A stretch of DNA of 64,000 nt. It comes from Candidatus Eiseniibacteriota bacterium (GTDB taxonomy: Bacteria; Eisenbacteria; RBG-16-71-46; CAIMUX01). The DNA lies in assembly GCA_903844735.1 (NCBI GenBank), contig CAIMUX010000047.1, forward strand, positions 43,862 through 107,861, given 5' to 3'. Shown here piece by piece: positions 62,541-64,000 of this stretch (position 1 is the stretch's first letter; the number at the start of each line of letters is the position of its first letter). The notes below the pieces were generated by a model that did no database searches, had not been told where the DNA came from, and worked only from the letters and a program-made list of their open reading frames with translations. The translations under genes were made by a program, and so were the position numbers.

Positions 62541-63050
62541 ATGGGTACGTACGCCACCCGGGCGAAAGATGTCAACCGCCGGTGGTTCTTGGTGGACGCG
62601 GAAGGGCAGATCGCCGGCCGCATGGCCAGTGAGATCGCCTGCCTGTTGCGCGGCAAGTGGAATCCCCTGTATGTCCCCTACCTGGACACCGGGGACCACG
62701 TCATCGTGATCAACGCGGATAAAGTGGTGTTCACCGGGAGAAAGCTCCAGCAGAAGACGTACTTCCGGCACACCGGCTGGCTTGGTCACGGCCGTTTCGA
62801 GCGGCTGGCCGACCGGATGAAAAAGGAATCGGACGAGGTCGTTCGGGATGCCGTGTGGGGGATGCTTCCCAAGGGTCCGCTTGGACGGCAGATGATCCGG
62901 AAGCTCAATATTTACCGCGGGCCGACGCATCCTCACGAGGCTCAGCAGGCCGTCCCGTACACGCTGGGTGGGCAGGGGCGCTCCATACCGGCCCGACCCG
63001 TCGCAAAGGCTGAAGCCAGCAAGCGGCCGAGCGCGTCGCCGAGCGCTTAG
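62541..63050 (+). CDS. rplM: 50S ribosomal protein L13
   Basis: 169 residues, about 27 more than typical because of a Ser/Ala/Lys/Arg-rich tail (SIPARPVAKAEASKRPSASP). Core motifs RRWFLVDAEGQIAGRMASEI, TGRKLQQKTYFRHTGWLGH and GMLPKGPLGRQMIRKLNIY. GAGGAGGAAG precedes the ATG at 62541. Confidence 0.97.
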   Translation: MGTYATRAKDVNRRWFLVDAEGQIAGRMASEIACLLRGKWNPLYVPYLDTGDHVIVINADKVVFTGRKLQQKTYFRHTGWLGHGRFERLADRMKKESDEVVRDAVWGMLPKGPLGRQMIRKLNIYRGPTHPHEAQQAVPYTLGGQGRSIPARPVAKAEASKRPSASPSA

Positions 63051-63195
63051 CCGAGCGCACAAGGTCGAGCGCCCGCAGTCGAGCACGTCGCCGAGAGCAC
63101 AGTCGAGCGCAGGCAGTCGAGCGCGCGCGGTCGAGAGCACGGTCGAGCGCATCGCTGAGCGCACGGCCGAGACCATAGCCGAGCGCATCGCCGCG
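63022..63195 (+). repeat. degenerate repeats built on gtcgagcgc / gccgagcgc
   Basis: From the end of rplM through most of the 167-base rplM-rpsI spacer, units of 10-17 bases such as gtcgagcgcgc, gccgagcgca and gtcgagagcac recur imperfectly. The last units also encode the rplM tail. Confidence 0.8.
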
Positions 63196-63217
63196 CCGGC
63201 AACCCGGAGGTTCTTCA

Positions 63218-63613
63218 ATGGTGCAGAAGACAGTTTACCTCGGCACAGGCCGACGCAAGTCCTCGGTGGCGCGGGTGCGGATCACCGCCGGCACCGGGGA
63301 GCGCCAGGTCAATGGCCGGACCCTGGACGCGTACTTCCAGCGTGAGATTCTTTCGATCGTCGCGAACAAGCCGTTCGTCGCCACCGAGACTGCGGGCCGA
63401 TTCGACCTGCACGCGACGGTAGACGGCGGAGGGCTTTCCGGGCAGGCCGGCGCGGTCAGTCTGGGGATCGCGCGCGCGCTGCGAAGTTGTGATCTCGGCC
63501 TGAAGCCGCTCCTCGACAAGGATGGGTTGCTTACCCGGGATCCTCGCATGAAGGAACGTAAGAAGTACGGGCAGCCGGGCGCCCGCAAGCGCTTCCAGTT
63601 CTCGAAGCGTTAG
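63218..63613 (+). CDS. rpsI: 30S ribosomal protein S9
   Basis: 131 residues with GTGRRKSSVARVRITAGTGE, GGGLSGQAGAVSLGIARALR and the basic C-terminal RKKYGQPGARKRFQFSKR that reaches the decoding site. ATG at 63218; CCCGGAGG lies 10 bases upstream. Confidence 0.98.
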   Translation: MVQKTVYLGTGRRKSSVARVRITAGTGERQVNGRTLDAYFQREILSIVANKPFVATETAGRFDLHATVDGGGLSGQAGAVSLGIARALRSCDLGLKPLLDKDGLLTRDPRMKERKKYGQPGARKRFQFSKR

Positions 63614-63743
63614 AAGCCGGCGAATCCTACAGCCTCCCTGAGCGGTTCTCCGGTATCGGGCAATCCGGGCCATCGGCTTGGGCTGTCCGGTCCTCGGGGC
63701 CGGGAGGTACAAGTGGAAACTGCTCGACAGAAAGGCGGAGATC

Positions 63744-64000
63744 ATGGCTACGATCACGATGCGCGAACTTCTTGAGGCGGGCGTCCATTTCGGGCATCAA
63801 ACCCGGCGGTGGAACCCGAAGATGAAGCAGTACATTTTTCTCGAGAGAAACCGCATCCACATCATCGACCTGGCTCGAACCCTCCAACAGGTGGACAAGG
63901 CGCGGGAGGCGGTCATCAAGGTGACTCGGGCGGGCGACGGGATCCTTTTCGTCGGCACCAAGAAGCAGGCCCAGGCCGTCATGCAGGAAGAGGCGCGGCG
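63744..64000 (+). CDS. rpsB: 30S ribosomal protein S2 (3' end beyond window)
   Basis: N-terminal 85 residues: [40 protein letters not shown] and FVGTKKQAQ, typical of S2. The gene runs off the right edge. AAAGGCGGAG lies 4 bases before the ATG. The 130-base gap after rpsI shows no gene. Confidence 0.97.
   Translation, partial: MATITMRELLEAGVHFGHQTRRWNPKMKQYIFLERNRIHIIDLARTLQQVDKAREAVIKVTRAGDGILFVGTKKQAQAVMQEEAR

Overview
The window is GC-rich, densely coded DNA, most likely from a diderm (Gram-negative-type) bacterium. It encodes a Wza-like polysaccharide exporter, an outer-membrane-barrel-like protein and a SPOR lipoprotein. Two large secreted proteins end in, or appear to end in, FlgD-like C-terminal domains (segments reading like 'WDGRDDAGRVVSAGLYLIRL'). 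One of these also carries Cys-rich 'GACC...GTC' repeats. That combination is typical of Candidatus Eisenbacteria and related lineages of the FCB superphylum, but this placement is inference from protein style, not from a phylogeny.

Layout. (1) 1-13344 is a conserved information-processing block: nusA (cut by the left edge), infB, a DUF503 gene, rbfA, truB, ribF, rpsO, pnp with a strong terminator, an M16 peptidase, dut, a DUF3108 protein and a deoxyhypusine-synthase-like protein. (2) 13387-33363 is a surface-polysaccharide locus. A good promoter precedes wza-like, wzz-like, ExeA-type ATPase and BY-kinase-like genes. A translationally coupled trio follows (nucleotidyltransferase fold, alkaline-phosphatase-superfamily enzyme, flippase-like membrane protein), then an O-antigen-ligase-like protein. 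After a heptamer repeat array, a second unit starts at a perfect sigma70 consensus promoter with a structured leader and a short upstream ORF. It carries an initiating sugar transferase, three GT4 glycosyltransferases, manC, a SPOR lipoprotein, a GlmU-like protein, galT and glgA. (3) 33390-37126 holds a convergent aspartokinase, tRNA-Gly(GCC) and tRNA-Cys(GCA) with promoter and terminator, then a gene-poor stretch with a hydrolase remnant and a nucleotidyltransferase/small-protein pair that looks like a toxin-antitoxin module. (4) 37127-44085 holds multi-pass sugar-transfer-type membrane proteins, a methyltransferase and a sulfatase-fold membrane protein, probably a second glycoconjugate cluster. 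(5) 44197-49028 encodes secreted proteins: RCC1-like repeats, a nitroreductase, and an endonuclease/phosphatase-fold protein. (6) 49190-64000 is housekeeping: DAHP synthase, DEAD-box helicase, RlmD-type methyltransferase, PpiC foldase, recJ, rel, an outer-membrane-type protein, dtd, maf, mtnA, then rplM-rpsI and the start of rpsB.

Many neighbouring genes overlap by 4 bases (GTGA/ATGA), so most of the window is organised as translationally coupled operons. The most unusual feature is the 22782-23148 control region: a perfect TTGACA-17-TATAAT promoter, an RNA that can form either a local hairpin or an 11-bp long-range helix covering the initiation site, and a 38-codon ORF whose stop overlaps the likely start of the sugar transferase.
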